Source: an uncultured Lachnospiraceae bacterium (GTDB lineage: Bacteria; Bacillota; Clostridia; Lachnospirales; Lachnospiraceae). Taken from it: a stretch of DNA of 64,000 nt. Below are positions 61,009 through 64,000 of the stretch, piece after piece; the stretch's first letter is position 1, and each line of letters opens with the position of its first letter. The stretch spans positions 1 through 64,000 of the forward strand of contig URCR01000008.1 of the NCBI GenBank assembly GCA_900546325.1. The letters are read 5' to 3'. The position numbers and the translations under genes were made by a program. The notes beneath the pieces were generated by a model, which worked only from the letters and a program-made list of their open reading frames with translations, was not told the DNA's origin and searched no databases.

Positions 61009-62917
61009 CTTTTTCCCTCTTACTTCCATAACTTTCCATATAAACAAGCAATACAGAGATATCTGCCGGTGAAACTCCCGAAATTCTCGATGCCTGTCCG
61101 ATTGAAATTGGACGATATTGATTCAGCTTCTGCTTTGCCTCGATGCGGAGACTTCCGATTTCATCGTAGTTGATCGCATCCGGAATCCGTTTTGTCTCTA
61201 ACTTTTTAAACTGCTCTACCTGCTTCATCTGACGTTTGATATAACCATCATACTTGATGCGAATATTAATCTGTTCCACCACTTCTTCACTCAATTCGGT
61301 TCTTTCCGGATCGATTGCCTCCAGTGCTTCATAAGATAACTCCGGACGACGGATCAGCTCTGCCAGCGTAATTCCGTTTTTTAGCGGAGTGCTTCCGTAT
61401 TGTTCCAGTACTTCCTGCACGGGCTTGGATGCACCTACATTTGTGTGCTCCAGCCGCTCTACCTGTTCCTCGATCTGCTGCTCTTTCTTCTTCAGATTCT
61501 GATAACGCTCCTCATCGATCAACCCAACCTGATATCCAATCTCAGTCAGACGCTGATCTGCATTATCCTGTCGGAGAAGTAAGCGGTATTCCGCTCTCGA
61601 TGTCATCATCCGGTATGGTTCATGGCTTTCTTTTGTCACAAGATCATCGATCAGAACACCAACATATCCCTGGGAACGATCGATGATGATCTGCTCTTTT
61701 CCAAGCACTTTCCTCGCCGCATTGATTCCTGCTACAAGACCTTGTGCTGCGGCCTCCTCATATCCGGAACTTCCGTTAAATTGTCCTCCGCTGAACAGAC
61801 CGCTGATCTTTTTAAATTCCAGTGTGGCGTAGAGCTGTCTGGCATCAATACAGTCATATTCGATCGCATAGGCATTGCGGACAATCTTTGCATGCTCCAG
61901 CCCCGGTACACTCCGGTACATTTCATACTGGACATCCTCCGGAAGCGAGCTGGACATTCCGCCGATATACATCTCATTTGTGTCAAGCCCTTCCGGCTCA
62001 ATAAACACCTGATGGCGGTCCTTATCTGCAAACTTTACAACCTTATCCTCGATTGACGGACAGTATCTCGGACCGGTTCCCTCGATCATTCCTGAGAATA
62101 ACGGAGAACGGTCCAGGTTCTCCCGGATGATCTGATGTGTCCTTTCATTCGTATAAGTCAGCCAACAGGACACCTGATCGATCTGTACCTCTTCGGGATC
62201 TGTCGTAAAGGAAAAAGGAACCACTCTCTCATCTCCGAACTGCTCTTCCATCTTTGTGAAATCAATAGAATTGCGGTCGATCCGCGCCGGCGTCCCCGTC
62301 TTAAAACGATACATCTCCACTCCAAGTTCTTTGAGACAATCACTTAAATAGTTTGCCGCCTTCAGACCATTTGGCCCGCAATCTTCACTGACTTCCCCGT
62401 AAATACATCTGGATTTTAAATACGTTCCAGTACATAACACTACCGCGTCACAGTGATAAATTGCCCCTGAAAATGTCTTAACTCCTGTCACTTTTCCATT
62501 TTCCACAAGAATTTCCGTGATTTCTGCCTGCTTGATATCCAGGTTCTCCTGCTGTTCCAGCACCTTTCTCATCTCTGTGCTGTATCTCGCTTTGTCCGCC
62601 TGTGCGCGCAGAGAATGCACTGCAGGCCCTTTTGATTTATTTAACATCTTGGACTGGATAAATGTCCGGTCAATGACCTTTCCCATCTCTCCTCCGAGCG
62701 CATCCACCTCCTTGACAAGATGTCCTTTTGAGCTTCCGCCAATGTTCGGATTGCATGGCATCAGTGCAATACTATCTACACTCACAGTAAACATGATCGT
62801 TCTGACACCGAGCCTTGCAGCCGCCAGAGCTGCTTCACATCCCGCATGTCCCGCACCGATCACGGCGATTCCATATCTGTCTTTATTTTCCCATACAGAA
62901 CTTGCTGAATATTTCAT
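60995..62917 (-). CDS. mnmG: tRNA uridine-5-carboxymethylaminomethyl synthesis enzyme MnmG (GidA)
   Basis: A 640-residue FAD protein. GAGHAGCEAALAAARLG (FAD site, near residue 21), ALMPCNPNIGGSSKGHLVKEVDALGG and the GSGYEEAAAQGLVAGINAAR segment are classic. With MnmE it installs cmnm5U34 in tRNAs. The start overlaps the mnmE end by 35 nt; AGGAGAAG is upstream. Confidence 0.97.
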   Translation of the reverse strand: MKYSASSVWENKDRYGIAVIGAGHAGCEAALAAARLGVRTIMFTVSVDSIALMPCNPNIGGSSKGHLVKEVDALGGEMGKVIDRTFIQSKMLNKSKGPAVHSLRAQADKARYSTEMRKVLEQQENLDIKQAEITEILVENGKVTGVKTFSGAIYHCDAVVLCTGTYLKSRCIYGEVSEDCGPNGLKAANYLSDCLKELGVEMYRFKTGTPARIDRNSIDFTKMEEQFGDERVVPFSFTTDPEEVQIDQVSCWLTYTNERTHQIIRENLDRSPLFSGMIEGTGPRYCPSIEDKVVKFADKDRHQVFIEPEGLDTNEMYIGGMSSSLPEDVQYEMYRSVPGLEHAKIVRNAYAIEYDCIDARQLYATLEFKKISGLFSGGQFNGSSGYEEAAAQGLVAGINAARKVLGKEQIIIDRSQGYVGVLIDDLVTKESHEPYRMMTSRAEYRLLLRQDNADQRLTEIGYQVGLIDEERYQNLKKKEQQIEEQVERLEHTNVGASKPVQEVLEQYGSTPLKNGITLAELIRRPELSYEALEAIDPERTELSEEVVEQINIRIKYDGYIKRQMKQVEQFKKLETKRIPDAINYDEIGSLRIEAKQKLNQYRPISIGQASRISGVSPADISVLLVYMESYGSKREKDEQS

Positions 62918-64000
62918 TTACCAAATCTTCTCCTATCGTCTCCCCGGTGATACTTCCAAGCGCCTCATAGGCATCCATAAGGTCAATGGAATAGAAATCC
63001 TCCGGCATGTTATTTTCAATACTTCCAATTACTTTTTCCAAACTGTCATAAGCGTTCTGGAGAGCTGTTTTCTGTCGGATATTTGTAATATATACTTCGT
63101 CATTGAAAGAAACCTTTCCTTCAAAAAACATCTCTTTCAGCGCATGCTCGACTTCCTCGATCCCATGCTCCTGCTTTGCCGATATTTCGATCATCGGCTT
63201 TTCTGCATATTTTTGCAGCATTTTCTTCGTGATCACAGTATCCAGATCCGATTTGTTCAAAAGGATCAATGCCTGCTTCTCCCGGATCATCTCAAGAATC
63301 TGCTCATCATTCTCATCCAGTGTGCGCGATGCATCGACAACATAGATAATCAGGTCTGCATCCTTTGCATAATCTTTCGCCTTGTCAACTCCGATCTTTT
63401 CGACAATGTCTTCTGTATCGCGGATTCCCGCCGTGTCTATAATATTGAGGCTGATCCCGTTGATCTGAATATTTTCCTCAAGAATATCCCTCGTTGTTCC
63501 TTCAATATCCGTCACGATCGCCCGCTCTTTTCCTGCAAGCACATTTAACAGCGAAGACTTCCCTGCATTTGGCTTTCCTACGATAACAGTCTGGATCCCT
63601 TCCTTGATTATTCTACCATTATCTGCACTCTCTAACAACCTGCGAATTGCCTCCAGAAGCTTTTCTACGGTTCCCTGAAGCTTTTCCCCATATCCGTCAA
63701 TACTGATATGTTCCGGATCATCCAACGCTGTCTCAATAAACGCTGTGTGATATAAAATCTCCTTGCGGATCTCCGATATTTTTTCCAATACAGACCCCTT
63801 TAACTGACTTACAGAACTCTTCAAGGCATATTCATTTTTAGACTGTATCACATCGATGACCGCCTCTGCCTGTGACAGATCCAGCCTTCCATTTAAGAAT
63901 GCTCTCTTCGTAAATTCTCCCGGCTCCGCCGGTCTTGCGCCGTATTTGATCACGGTCTCAAGAATCCGCTTCATCACATATACTCCGCCGTGGCAGTCAA
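62883..64000 (-). CDS. mnmE: tRNA modification GTPase MnmE (TrmE), 5' end beyond window
   Basis: A C-terminal part of about 372 residues of a protein that is normally about 455; the start lies outside the window. The frame is open through the edge, with CHGGVYVMKRIL before the GTG/ATG codons near 63977, so those are not the true start. G1 is GKPNAGKSSL, G3 DTAGIRDT, G4 NKSD, and the protein ends FCMGK, the family's C-terminal CxGK motif. It pairs with MnmG encoded downstream. Confidence 0.96.
   Translation of the reverse strand, partial: DCHGGVYVMKRILETVIKYGARPAEPGEFTKRAFLNGRLDLSQAEAVIDVIQSKNEYALKSSVSQLKGSVLEKISEIRKEILYHTAFIETALDDPEHISIDGYGEKLQGTVEKLLEAIRRLLESADNGRIIKEGIQTVIVGKPNAGKSSLLNVLAGKERAIVTDIEGTTRDILEENIQINGISLNIIDTAGIRDTEDIVEKIGVDKAKDYAKDADLIIYVVDASRTLDENDEQILEMIREKQALILLNKSDLDTVITKKMLQKYAEKPMIEISAKQEHGIEEVEHALKEMFFEGKVSFNDEVYITNIRQKTALQNAYDSLEKVIGSIENNMPEDFYSIDLMDAYEALGSITGETIGEDLVNEIFSKFCMGK

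Noticed and set aside
62517..63548. A 343-codon plus-strand frame across mnmG and mnmE
   Set aside because: The two conserved genes on the minus strand account for the sequence; the frame has Ser/Phe/Leu-rich antisense composition.
1..64000. CRISPR array
   Set aside because: No regularly spaced direct repeats of about 24-40 bp were seen, and no cas genes are present.

Overview
The window looks like a chromosomal segment from an anaerobic, spore-forming, low-to-mid GC Firmicute of the Lachnospiraceae type (Mediterraneibacter/Dorea/Blautia-like gut clostridia). The evidence is the near-origin order mnmE-mnmG-rsmG, parS, parA-parB, DUF4446, serS, DUF3881; the spoIID-spoIIQ pair; a T-box-controlled ileS; and split transketolase genes. 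The species cannot be fixed from the sequence alone.

Region 1 (1-20.8 kb) is mostly hexuronate catabolism. An ECF transporter S component and a HIT protein come first. Then follow a LacI-type regulator, divergent uxaA-uxaB (altronate dehydratase, tagaturonate reductase), convergent uxuA-uxuB (mannonate dehydratase, fructuronate reductase) and an AraC-type regulator. After a DEAD-box helicase, a lipoprotein and a hemolysin III-type membrane protein, an eight-gene minus-strand operon encodes a sugar ABC importer without its ATPase, a split transketolase, a cupin, an FSA-type transaldolase and uronate isomerase UxaC. The uxaA and importer promoters carry the same TGTAA-N4-TTACA operator, which suggests one regulon. 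KDG kinase and aldolase are not in the window.

Region 2 (20.9-33.7 kb) is housekeeping: a gliding-type ABC exporter set (ATPase, permease, GldG-like, DUF4340), a GIY-YIG protein, spoIIQ and spoIID, glycogen phosphorylase, and ileS behind a complete Ile T-box with a strong promoter.

Region 3 (33.8-40.9 kb) is accessory: a Rpn/PD-(D/E)XK-type nuclease, a MATE exporter, then a compact two-gene unit encoding a LecB (PA-IIL)-like calcium lectin and a DUF6765-like protein with an HxxxDxxxH motif. A D,D-carboxypeptidase and a decayed transposase follow.

Region 4 (40.9-49 kb) has adenine deaminase, dipeptidase PepV, a YfcC-type carrier, PepT, an XRE regulator and a first Fic protein.

Region 5 (49.9-54.34 kb) is a 4.4 kb island bounded by a 16-bp duplication of the 3' end of a tRNA-Arg(CCU) gene. 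It holds a P-loop ATPase with a DUF4869 protein, a second Fic protein, a frameshifted excisionase-like HTH gene, a peptide deformylase remnant and an SPL-type radical SAM protein. No integrase is visible.

Region 6 (54.5-64 kb) is the near-origin core: DUF3881, serS, DUF4446, parB-parA with two perfect parS sites, an alpha/beta hydrolase, rsmG, mnmG and mnmE (cut by the window end).

The best candidates for something undescribed are the lectin/DUF6765 pair, the tRNA-Arg island with its ATPase/DUF4869 unit, and the transketolase/cupin/transaldolase block inside the uronate operon.
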